Source: JAVHYG01 sp040390025 (lineage in GTDB: Bacteria; Pseudomonadota; Gammaproteobacteria; Diplorickettsiales; Diplorickettsiaceae). Taken from it: a stretch of 64,000 nt of DNA. The notes beneath the pieces are model-generated. The model ran no database searches and was not told where the DNA came from. It saw nothing but the letters and a program-made list of their open reading frames with translations. The stretch is taken from the NCBI GenBank assembly GCA_040390025.1, contig JAZJZD010000009.1:124001-188000 (forward strand), written 5' to 3'. Shown here one piece after another: positions 36,074 through 44,113 of this stretch. Every line of letters begins with the position of its first letter. Within the stretch, counting starts at the first letter, position 1. Position numbers and translations under genes: made by a program.

Positions 36074-37324
36074 CTATAACAATAATTTCTCATCCATCAA
36101 TAACTGTTCTATCGTTTCACGTGAGCGAATTAAACTCGCTTTATCTTTATTAACTAATATTTCTGCACTACGCGGCCTCGAATTATAGTTGGAACTCATA
36201 GAAAAACCATAGGCACCACAGTCCATAACGGCTAAATAATCGCCTGCTTGAATACGCAGTTTTCTACTTTTAGCTAAGAAATCACTACTTTCGCAGATAG
36301 GCCCGACAATATCGTAAGTTGTTTCAGCTAGTTCCGGGCGTAAGGCAACAGCTTGAATAGCCTGTTCGGCATGATAGAGTGCCGGGCGTAATAAATCGTT
36401 CATGCCGGCATCGACAATAGCAAAGCTTTTGTCACTATTGTGTTTGAGATATTCAATACGTGTGACGAGTATGCCGGCATTGGCAACAATGGCGCGTCCT
36501 GGTTCTAGAATGAGCTGTGGTTTAATTTTGCTTTGATGGAGCTTTGCTAAAACTTGGCTACAATATTCTTGAGGTGAAGGAACGGTTTCCCCTCTATACG
36601 AAATGCCTAAACCACCACCAATATTAATGTGCTTTAGCTTAATTTGCTCTTTAGCTAATTGTTCTGAAAGTTCTAGAAGGCGATCAATAGCCTGTAAAAA
36701 AGGCTGTAATGAGGTTAATTGAGAACCGAGGTGACAAGCAACACCTTGAATGCTGAAATATTTTGATTTTTGTGCCAGTCGATAAAGTGTTAGTGCCTCT
36801 TGTTCGTGGATACCGAATTTGCTTTCTTTGATACCCGTGGTAATGTAAGGATGCGTGTTTGCGTTGATATTGGGGTTAATGCGCAGTGCAATTGGCGCGA
36901 TTTTGTTTAAGTTTTTAGCTTCTGTCTCTATCCGCAGTAATTCTTGATGGGATTCAATATTAAAACAGCCAATATTCGCTTGTAATGCCTGCCTAATTTC
37001 TTCCGTAGTTTTTCCTACGCCTGAAAAGATACTTTTTTGTGGATTGCCGTTTGCTGCAATTACCCTAGCCAGTTCTCCGCCGGAAACAATATCAAAACCA
37101 GCGCCTTGTTTTGTGAGAAGCGATAAAATAGTAAGATTCGAATTCGCTTTAACAGCATAGCAAATTTGATGGGGATAAGAACGCAGTCCATCCGAAAAAG
37201 TTTTCCACTTTTTTATTAATTCAGCCGTAGAATAAATATAACAAGGTGTGCCATATTGATTCACAATATTAGATAGAGGAATATCTTCTATCTGTAAACA
37301 ATTATTAACATATTGAAAAGACAT
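36074..37324 (-). CDS. lysA: Diaminopimelate decarboxylase
   Basis: The 416-residue fold-type III PLP enzyme has YAVKANSNLTIL (PLP Lys), GAGFDIVSGGELARVIA, CHLGSQL, NIGGGLGISYRGE, LEPGRAIVANAG, GPICESSDFLAK and YGFSMSSNYNSRPRSAEIL. It makes lysine from meso-DAP. lptM ends 2 bases upstream and dapF follows 34 bases downstream. Confidence 0.96.
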   Translation of the reverse strand: MSFQYVNNCLQIEDIPLSNIVNQYGTPCYIYSTAELIKKWKTFSDGLRSYPHQICYAVKANSNLTILSLLTKQGAGFDIVSGGELARVIAANGNPQKSIFSGVGKTTEEIRQALQANIGCFNIESHQELLRIETEAKNLNKIAPIALRINPNINANTHPYITTGIKESKFGIHEQEALTLYRLAQKSKYFSIQGVACHLGSQLTSLQPFLQAIDRLLELSEQLAKEQIKLKHINIGGGLGISYRGETVPSPQEYCSQVLAKLHQSKIKPQLILEPGRAIVANAGILVTRIEYLKHNSDKSFAIVDAGMNDLLRPALYHAEQAIQAVALRPELAETTYDIVGPICESSDFLAKSRKLRIQAGDYLAVMDCGAYGFSMSSNYNSRPRSAEILVNKDKASLIRSRETIEQLLMDEKLLL

Positions 37325-37326
37325 TT

Positions 37327-37467
37327 TTAATTTACAGATTTGTGTGAAGAATGAGAGACATACACCGGTGGTTTTTGGTCAGGTAAATACAGAGGCCCCA
37401 TTTGTCCGCAGGCGTTTAAAGAAAGAGCAGCTAAAAAATAGACGAGGTTAAAACTGGTTTTTTTCAT
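37327..37467 (-). CDS. lptM: Small lipoprotein LptM (YifL-like)
   Basis: This 46-residue ORF starts at 37467 and ends 2 bases before lysA. It has a lipoprotein signal peptide (KKTSFNLVYFLAALSLNAC) with lipobox LNAC, so Cys20 would be lipidated. The mature start CGQMGPLYLP is the hallmark of LptM/YifL proteins. These are found upstream of lysA or dapF and assist maturation of the LptD outer-membrane translocon. Its small size makes it easy to miss. Confidence 0.88.
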   Translation of the reverse strand: MKKTSFNLVYFLAALSLNACGQMGPLYLPDQKPPVYVSHSSHKSVN

Positions 37468-37595
37468 ACAAAATTTCCAATGCATTGGATGGGGAAACTA
37501 TACAGATCCTAGTATATACTCATACTATAAACTGTTTTTAACTAATCAATAAATAGACCGCCATTGGGTGTTTTTATTTTAAGCAGGATCGAGAG

Positions 37596-38267
37596 ATGAA
37601 AAATACTAATTCATTATCCTATCTAGAGGTCAATCCCTTAACAAAGCCTTCCGCCAGTATTATTTGTTTACACGGACTTGGTGCAGATGGTCACGATTCT
37701 GCTACCATGGCAAGAGCCGTTGCTATTGGTACCGGCGTGCGTTTTGTGTTTCCACATGCGCCAGTACGGCCTATTACATTGAATGGGGGTACGCCAATGC
37801 GAGCCTGGTATGATATCCATGGCTTGACGTTTGATTCAACAGAAGACGAAGCTGGAATTCGAGAAGCAGCAATAAGCCTTTTTGAACTAGTGGAAAAAGA
37901 GATTCAGCGTGGTATTCCATCCAATCGTATCGTTTTGGCGGGGTTTTCTCAGGGAGGGGCAATGGCACTGCATACTGCCTTGCGTTATGGTAAAACATTA
38001 GCCGGTGTTCTAGCGCTATCCACTTATTTACCTTTACACCGTTTTTTAGCGGACGAAGCAAGCCCAGCAAATAAAACAACACCTATCTTTATGGCGCATG
38101 GCGACGAAGATGATGTTGTAGTGCCAGCCTTAGGTGAGTTTTCTTATGATTGCTTAAAAAAACTAGCTTATCCTGTGCAGTTCAATCGTTATCCTATTGG
38201 CCATAGTGTTTGTCCTAAAGAGCTGGAGGATATTGCAAAATGGCTACAAGAGCGCTTACAAAAATAA
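37596..38267 (+). CDS. Carboxylesterase / acyl-protein thioesterase-like hydrolase
   Basis: The 223-residue protein belongs to the phospholipase/carboxylesterase family (PF02230 type). It has IICLHGLGADGHD, FPHAPVRPITLNGGTPMRAW, the nucleophile motif LAGFSQGGAMAL, the acid in HGDEDDVVVP and the His in GHSVCPKEL. All triad residues are present. It is cytoplasmic with a broad ester or thioester substrate range in relatives. It is divergent from lptM and followed by a composite repeat. Confidence 0.88.
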   Translation: MKNTNSLSYLEVNPLTKPSASIICLHGLGADGHDSATMARAVAIGTGVRFVFPHAPVRPITLNGGTPMRAWYDIHGLTFDSTEDEAGIREAAISLFELVEKEIQRGIPSNRIVLAGFSQGGAMALHTALRYGKTLAGVLALSTYLPLHRFLADEASPANKTTPIFMAHGDEDDVVVPALGEFSYDCLKKLAYPVQFNRYPIGHSVCPKELEDIAKWLQERLQK

Positions 38268-38273
38268 AGATAG

Positions 38274-38487
38274 CATACCGTTTGCTCTGAACTTAAAAAG
38301 TTCGCATCTTCCGCTTCGAGCAGTATATACTTTCGCCTCCTTGCGCGATGGGGATTTTTAAGGGGAGAATCGCGATTCTCCCCTTAAATAGCGGTGCACA
38401 AGCTTTGCTTGTGGCCGCTATGTGATCGGGTATACCGCTTGCTCTGAACTTAAAAAGTTCGCATCTTCCGCTTCGAGCGGTATATAC
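38274..38487. repeat. Composite palindromic repeat before lepA
   Basis: Two near-identical modules of about 57 bases (38274-38330 and 38431-38487) each carry CTCTGAACTTAAAAAGTTCG, then CATCTTCCGCTTCGAG and a TATA end. They flank a perfect 30-bp palindrome at 38358-38387 (half-site TTAAGGGGAGAATCG) and a smaller hairpin around CACAAGCTTTGCTTGTG. The modules match the one at about 10029-10081. Confidence 0.85.
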
Positions 38488-38550
38488 TTCGCCTAATTGT
38501 TAAGTGCTTTAGATTCACTTTTAATCAAAAAGACGGCAGATTTTTACTTC

Positions 38551-40344
38551 ATGCAGAACATTCGTAATTTTTCTATTATTGCTCATATTGACCATGGAAA
38601 ATCAACTTTATCGGATAGGTTAATACAGGTTTGCGGAGGTTTGACTGAACGGGAAATGTCAGCTCAAGTCTTAGACACTATGGATTTAGAACGAGAGCGA
38701 GGAATCACTATCAAAGCGCAAAGCGTTACCCTTTCATACAGTGCAAAAGATGATCAAGTTTATCAATTAAATTTTATTGACACACCCGGTCATGTGGATT
38801 TCTCTTATGAAGTATCACGTTCTTTAGCCGCCTGTGAAGGTGCACTGCTTGTCGTGGATGCGGCGCAAGGCGTAGAAGCGCAAACCGTCGCAGTTTGTTA
38901 TACCGCACTTGAACAAGGGTTAGAAGTGTTACCGGTTTTAAATAAAATCGATCTCCCCCAAGCTGATCCCGAGCGTGTTATTCAAGAAATTGAAGATATT
39001 ATCGGTATTTCAGCGCTAGATGCAGTTAGAGTCAGTGCAAAGACGGGTCTCGGTATTTCTGAACTCTTGGAACGGTTAATTCAGGTGATACCGCCACCAC
39101 AAGGCGATCCCTTAGCACCCCTACAAGCACTTATTATTGACTCCTGGTTTGATACCTATTTAGGTGTTGTATCATTAGTGCGGATTAAAAATGGTTGTCT
39201 AAAAGTAGGTGAAAAAATTCAAGTCATGTCTACTGGACGTTCCTATATGGCGGATAAATTAGGTATTTTTACACCTAAACGTGAGGAACGTGGGCAGCTT
39301 AGCGCGGGTGAAGTTGGATTTATTATTGCGGGTGTTAAAGATATTCATGGTGCGCCAGTAGGAGATACACTAACGCATACCACAAAACCGGCGACAACCG
39401 TATTGCCGGGCTTTAAACGGGTTCATCCACAGGTATTTGCAGGTTTATTTCCGGTGAATGCAGAAGATTTTAGCGAATTTCGTGAAGCACTTGAAAAACT
39501 AAGCTTGAATGATTCTTCATTATTTTATGAGCCCGAAACATCTGAAGCCTTAGGTTTTGGTTTTAGGTGCGGTTTTCTAGGATTGCTCCATATGGAGATT
39601 GTCCAAGAACGTTTAGAGCGGGAATATGACCTCGACTTAATTACTACAGCACCAACCGTTGTTTATGAAGTCGTCAACACGCGTGGTGAAACGCTACGAA
39701 TTGATAACCCTGCAGACTTACCAGTTGCTAACCTAATTCAAACGATGCGCGAACCGATTGTCTTGGCAAATATATTAGTACCTCAAGCCTATCTCGGCGC
39801 AGTAATAACCCTGTGTAATGAACGGCGTGGCGTACAAGCTAAATTACAGTATACCGGTAATCAAGTTTCTGTATCCTATGAGTTGCCCATGAGCGAAGTC
39901 GTACTCGACTTCTTTGATCGCTTAAAGTCCTTAAGTCGTGGCTATGCTTCGTTGGATTACCACTTTATCCGTTTTCAAGAGGCCGACTTGGTGAAGTTGG
40001 ATATTCTAATCAATGGTGATAAAGTCGACGCCCTAGCCTTGGTTGTTCATCGTAGCCAGGTTCAATACCGGGGCCGTCAGTTAGTAGAACGACTCAGAGA
40101 ACTAATTCCTAGACAGATGTTTGATGTCGCTTTACAAGCGGCAATTGGCGGTCATATTATTGCAAGAGAATCCGTAAAAGCGTTGCGTAAAAATGTATTG
40201 GCTAAATGTTATGGTGGCGATGTATCGCGTAAGATGAAATTATTAGCTAAACAGAAAGTTGGTAAAAAGCGGATGAAGAAAGTAGGTCGTGTCGATATTC
40301 CGCAACAGGCCTTTTTAGCTGTTCTGCAACGAGAGAAAAAATAA
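38551..40344 (+). CDS. lepA: Elongation factor 4 (LepA)
   Basis: From the ATG at 38551 the protein has 597 residues and begins MQNIRNFSIIAHIDHGKSTL, matching the family start. An upstream in-frame TTG at 38497 lies next to a repeat and is unlikely. G motifs are HIDHGKST, DTPGHVDFSYEVSR and NKIDLP. The C-terminal LepA domain includes KLLAKQKVGKKRMKKVGRVD. It is a ribosome-binding GTPase. It heads lepA-lepB-rnc-era. Confidence 0.96.
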   Translation: MQNIRNFSIIAHIDHGKSTLSDRLIQVCGGLTEREMSAQVLDTMDLERERGITIKAQSVTLSYSAKDDQVYQLNFIDTPGHVDFSYEVSRSLAACEGALLVVDAAQGVEAQTVAVCYTALEQGLEVLPVLNKIDLPQADPERVIQEIEDIIGISALDAVRVSAKTGLGISELLERLIQVIPPPQGDPLAPLQALIIDSWFDTYLGVVSLVRIKNGCLKVGEKIQVMSTGRSYMADKLGIFTPKREERGQLSAGEVGFIIAGVKDIHGAPVGDTLTHTTKPATTVLPGFKRVHPQVFAGLFPVNAEDFSEFREALEKLSLNDSSLFYEPETSEALGFGFRCGFLGLLHMEIVQERLEREYDLDLITTAPTVVYEVVNTRGETLRIDNPADLPVANLIQTMREPIVLANILVPQAYLGAVITLCNERRGVQAKLQYTGNQVSVSYELPMSEVVLDFFDRLKSLSRGYASLDYHFIRFQEADLVKLDILINGDKVDALALVVHRSQVQYRGRQLVERLRELIPRQMFDVALQAAIGGHIIARESVKALRKNVLAKCYGGDVSRKMKLLAKQKVGKKRMKKVGRVDIPQQAFLAVLQREKK

Positions 40345-40360
40345 ACACTAAGAGAGTATT

Positions 40361-41128
40361 ATGAATTTTGAACTTATATTAAGTGTTGCCGTATTAGTAA
40401 CAGGCGTCATTGCTTTAGTGGATGTTTTAATCTGGGCACCCCGACGAAAAAAGAAAAATGTGGATAAACCCACGCAGATAATTGAATATGCGCGTTCTTT
40501 TTTTCCCATTTTATTGCTGGTATTACTCCTACGTTCTTTTTTGGCCGAGCCTTTTCGCATTCCCTCTGGCTCAGAAAAACCTGATTTACTCATAGGCGAT
40601 TTTATCGTAGCCAACAAATTTGCCTATGGAATTCGTTTACCGGTTTTTCATAACAAGGTAATTTCCGTGGGCGAACCGAAACGAGGTGACGTTGTTGTAT
40701 TTTTGTGGCCGCGCGATACTTCTACCTATTTTATTAAGCGTCTAATTGGTTTACCCGGCGATGTAATTACCTATAAAAATAAGATATTGACTATCAATGG
40801 ATGTCCCGCTTCGCAAAAGTTGCTCGGTGAGCGTATCGATCAAGAAGGGGGAAAAAATGTGTCTGTCTTACTTAACGAAGAGAATTTATTAGGTATTAAG
40901 CACCTTATTTACCTTCAGCCTGATCAATCCATGGATGATTTTTCAGTAACAGTGCCTCCGGGTAACTATTTTATGATGGGCGATAATCGTGATTATAGCT
41001 ATGATAGCCGTTATTGGGGTTTTGTTCCGGAAAAAGATCTTATCGGTAAAGCATTTTGGATATTTTTTAGCTGGGATGGTATGCATAATAGGGTGCGCTG
41101 GCATAGAATCGGATCACGAATTCATTAG
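40361..41128 (+). CDS. lepB: Signal peptidase I, with an altered active-site motif
   Basis: The 255-residue protein has two N-terminal membrane segments (residues 4-24 and 48-63), then the S26 peptidase domain. The general-base Lys is in YFIKRLIGLPGD, and MGDNRDYSYDSRYWGFVP is the D/E box. Box B reads IPSGSEKPDLLIGD. The nucleophile Ser is present, but the nearly invariant Met that follows it in the family (SGSM) is Glu, and the PTL triplet is PDL. It lies 16 bases after lepA. Confidence 0.93.
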   Translation: MNFELILSVAVLVTGVIALVDVLIWAPRRKKKNVDKPTQIIEYARSFFPILLLVLLLRSFLAEPFRIPSGSEKPDLLIGDFIVANKFAYGIRLPVFHNKVISVGEPKRGDVVVFLWPRDTSTYFIKRLIGLPGDVITYKNKILTINGCPASQKLLGERIDQEGGKNVSVLLNEENLLGIKHLIYLQPDQSMDDFSVTVPPGNYFMMGDNRDYSYDSRYWGFVPEKDLIGKAFWIFFSWDGMHNRVRWHRIGSRIH

Positions 41129-41141
41129 CCGCATAATCATC

Positions 41142-41243
41142 GTATTTTGTTTGATTTCGTTGTTGGGTTGTCTTCTCCGATGCTCATGTACTTCGTGTAC
41201 ACTACGCTTCTCAAAGACAACCCGCCTAGAACTCAAATAAAAT
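41142..41243. repeat. Palindromic element between lepB and rnc
   Basis: A 102-base element ends in TATTTTGTTTGATT and its near-complement ACTCAAATAAAATA. An inner perfect arm is GGGTTGTCTT/AAGACAACCC, and the tip contains TGTACTTCGTGTACA. It is the best-preserved copy of the family seen at 25420 and 18705. Confidence 0.85.
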
Positions 41244-41326
41244 ACTCGATTTTGCTAGTGATTTATTTAAGATGTTTTTAAATAGGATAATCTTTCAAAA
41301 ATGTTTCTAGCCATGAAGGGGTAATA

Positions 41327-42031
41327 GTGAAATCAGACATAGGAATCTTATGTAAAAAACTAGGTTATCACTTTAAGAATCCCGAACTATTAGAAGATGC
41401 GTTGAGCCACCGTAGTTTTCGTGGCAATAAAAATAATGAACGGCTTGAATATTTAGGAGATTCTGCACTTAATTTTGTGATTGCCTCTGCACTATTTCAG
41501 CAAAACATCAAGGCGCGCGAAGGGGAACTGAGTCGGTTACGGGCGAATTTGGTGAGAGGAGAAACCTTAACGGATTTAGCGAAAGAATTTGAATTGGGAA
41601 AATATTTACGTTTAGGTGCTGGCGAATTAAAAACGGGCGGCGCACAACGTAAATCTATTTTAGCGGATGCAATGGAAGCGGTTATTGGTGCAATTTATCT
41701 TGATGGAGGATTACAAGCTTGTGAAGAATGTATTTTGCGTTGGTATGAATCACGGCTTGAAAATGTTGAAACACTGCCTGATTTGAAGGATCCAAAAACT
41801 CGTCTCCAAGAGTATCTCCAGGCCCGTAAATTTCATTTGCCAGATTATACGGTATTGAAGATAGAGGGTCCTGCGCATCAGCAAATATTTACAGTCGAAT
41901 GCCAACTCTTTGGATTATCCAATAAGGCGATAGGGACTGGTAGTAATCGTCGCTATGCTGAGCAAAAGGCCGCAGAAAAAATTTTAGCCGAATTAGAATT
42001 CAGATCAGAACCTAAAGACCATGCCAAATAA
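41327..42031 (+). CDS. rnc: Ribonuclease III
   Basis: The 234-residue protein starts at GTG with GAAGGGG upstream. The endonuclease signature is NERLEYLGDSALNFVI, followed by LADAMEAVIGAIYLDGG with the second metal-binding Glu. A C-terminal double-stranded RNA binding domain includes DPKTRLQEYLQARK and AEQKAAEKILAEL. It processes rRNA precursors and mRNAs. Its end overlaps era by 11 bases. Confidence 0.96.
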   Translation: MKSDIGILCKKLGYHFKNPELLEDALSHRSFRGNKNNERLEYLGDSALNFVIASALFQQNIKAREGELSRLRANLVRGETLTDLAKEFELGKYLRLGAGELKTGGAQRKSILADAMEAVIGAIYLDGGLQACEECILRWYESRLENVETLPDLKDPKTRLQEYLQARKFHLPDYTVLKIEGPAHQQIFTVECQLFGLSNKAIGTGSNRRYAEQKAAEKILAELEFRSEPKDHAK

Positions 42032-42896
42032 TCAAAAAACACGTTGCGGAACTATCGCCATTATAGGCCGGCCAAATGTCGGTAAATCGACGCTACTTAA
42101 TAAAATTTTAGGGGAGAAGCTGAGTATTACCTCAGCGAAACCGCAAACGACTCGTCAGCAAATTCTTGGCATTAAAACGGAAGAAAACACGCAATGGATA
42201 TATATTGACACGCCGGGACTACATCAACAAACACAGCGTCGTTTGAATCGAGAAATGGTTAGGGAGGCGATTAATGCCTTAGTCAATGTCGACGTTATTG
42301 GCTTTGTTATTGAGGCAGGTCGTTGGACTTCTGAAGATCAAGCCATTTTGCAACGTTTAAAGCAACAAGAGCATCCCGTTATTTTAATTATAAATAAAGT
42401 CGATAAAATTAAAGATAAAACACGTTTGCTTCCTTTTCTGGAAGAATGTAATGAAAAAATGCCATTTTTAGCATTAATCCCCGTTTCTGCACAAAAAGGT
42501 TATAACATTACCGCCTTGGAAGAAGCCATCGCTAAACAATTGCCGAGTGCGGAATTTAGTTATCCGTCGGATCAATTCACAAATTGTAATCAACGCTTTT
42601 TAGCCGCTGAGTTTATTCGTGAAAAACTGATGCGTTCTTTGTATAAAGAACTTCCCTTTTGGCTTACTGTTATTATTGAGAAATTTGAAGAAGGGGAAAA
42701 ACTTATTAAAATAAGTGCCGTTATTTTGACAGAACGCCCAGGCCAAAAAGCGATTATTATTGGAAAAAAAGGTGAGTTACTCAAAAAAGTTGGAACTCAA
42801 GCACGATTCGACATGGAACAATGTTTTGGCAAAAAAGTATTTTTAAATCTATGGGTCAAGGTAAAAGCAGGTTGGTCGGAAGAGCCTGGTTTGTAA
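42021..42896 (+). CDS. era: GTPase Era
   Basis: The 291-residue protein has G1 GRPNVGKSTLLN, G3 DTPGLH, G4 NKVDK and a C-terminal KH domain with IIIGKKGELLKKVGTQARFD. Era binds 16S rRNA near its 3' end and helps 30S assembly. It is coupled to rnc by overlap. recO, which often follows, is not present. Confidence 0.96.
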   Translation: MPNNQKTRCGTIAIIGRPNVGKSTLLNKILGEKLSITSAKPQTTRQQILGIKTEENTQWIYIDTPGLHQQTQRRLNREMVREAINALVNVDVIGFVIEAGRWTSEDQAILQRLKQQEHPVILIINKVDKIKDKTRLLPFLEECNEKMPFLALIPVSAQKGYNITALEEAIAKQLPSAEFSYPSDQFTNCNQRFLAAEFIREKLMRSLYKELPFWLTVIIEKFEEGEKLIKISAVILTERPGQKAIIIGKKGELLKKVGTQARFDMEQCFGKKVFLNLWVKVKAGWSEEPGL

Positions 42897-42960
42897 TAAA
42901 CAGAAAAACCTATTATCCTTAGGAAAGGATATTTTTATCAGTTGAATATCAGGATGATAT

Positions 42961-43599
42961 ATGCATAGTTCCCATTTGGTCCAACAAGCAGGCGATAACC
43001 GACTCTCTAAAGATAATGCAGTTATATTGTTCGTCGATCACCAAACCGGTTTAATGCAATTAGTAAGGGATTATGGTATCGATGAATTCAAAAATAATAT
43101 ATTGGCATTAGCCGATATTGCTAAATTGTTTAACTTGCCAACGATTTTAACGACTAGTTTTGAACAAGGTCCTAATGGCCCTTTATTGCCTGAACTCAAA
43201 GAAAAATTTCCAAAAGCACCTTATATTGCAAGACCGGGCCAAATCAATGCCTGGGATAATGAAGACTTTGTCAGTGCAATTAAAAAAACAGGTCGAAAAA
43301 AGCTGATAATTGCGGGCATTGTTACGGATGTGTGTGTTGCCTTTCCAACACTATCTGCTTTGAATGAAGGTTATGATGTCTATGTAGTTGTCGATGCTTC
43401 AGGTACTTTGAATAAATCAGTACGCGATGCGGCACTTGTTCGTATGGCAAATGTTGGTGCAGTTCTTATTAACTGGTTTTCTTTGGCTTCTGAACTGCAA
43501 CGTGATTGGCGTAATGATGCAGAAGGGTTAAGTAACCTGCTTAAAGAACATCTAGTTTCCTATGAAAATCTCCTGAATAGTTATAAAGCAAAAAAATAA
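42961..43599 (+). CDS. Isochorismatase-family cysteine hydrolase (YcaC-like)
   Basis: This 212-residue alpha/beta protein has the cysteine hydrolase triad. Asp is in ILFVDHQTGLM, Lys in GRKKLIIAGIVT, and the nucleophile Cys in TDVCVAFPTLSAL. LPTILTTSFEQGPNGPLLPE resembles the YcaC subgroup. It is predicted to be a cytoplasmic amidase-like hydrolase; the substrate is unknown. AGGATG precedes the ATG. Confidence 0.85.
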   Translation: MHSSHLVQQAGDNRLSKDNAVILFVDHQTGLMQLVRDYGIDEFKNNILALADIAKLFNLPTILTTSFEQGPNGPLLPELKEKFPKAPYIARPGQINAWDNEDFVSAIKKTGRKKLIIAGIVTDVCVAFPTLSALNEGYDVYVVVDASGTLNKSVRDAALVRMANVGAVLINWFSLASELQRDWRNDAEGLSNLLKEHLVSYENLLNSYKAKK

Positions 43600-43665
43600 A
43601 CTCTTCTAGTTATTTGCATAGACGTTAGTGTATAAATTTATCTGTGTAGAAAAAATTTATTGATT

Positions 43666-44112
43666 TTAAGTATTTCTAGATAATCGAGTTAAAGCGGTTT
43701 GTAACGATTTAATTTTTATATTTTCAGCCGCTATTTGTAATAGCTGTGAGCTAGCCGTCGTTAAAGCAGGCATGAGAGGTTTTTTTTCAGCACAAGGATA
43801 AAAATTGGGTTGAATATACCATTCAATGTGTTTTAGGGTATTGAGTAGAGGGTTTTTTACTAAATTTTTGTTGAGATCAGGAATAAGATAACGCAAACGA
43901 GTAGCCCAGGCGGCAGAATCTACTTCAATGACTAAACAACCCTCACGGAAATTAGCTACGCGGCTATGCTGAACAAGATCAGCTGAAATTTCCGTTTGCC
44001 ATAGCTGATTAATTTTTTTTAATTCACTCACTTTTTTTTGAATAAAGCCCAATATACCTTGCGGATCCTGATGTAAAAAGCTATCGATAGTTTTTGAGCT
44101 AAGTGATTTCAT
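43666..44112 (-). CDS. dciA: DciA-like (DUF721) protein
   Basis: The 148-residue protein has the DUF721/DciA core: QKKVSELKKINQLWQTEISA, HSRVANFREGCLVIEVDSAA and WATRLRYLIPDL. DciA loads the replicative helicase DnaB in bacteria lacking DnaC. The C-terminal third is low in conserved features. It lies 1 base after the permease gene on the same strand, an unusual partner. Confidence 0.75.
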   Translation of the reverse strand: MKSLSSKTIDSFLHQDPQGILGFIQKKVSELKKINQLWQTEISADLVQHSRVANFREGCLVIEVDSAAWATRLRYLIPDLNKNLVKNPLLNTLKHIEWYIQPNFYPCAEKKPLMPALTTASSQLLQIAAENIKIKSLQTALTRLSRNT

Positions 44113-44113
44113 T

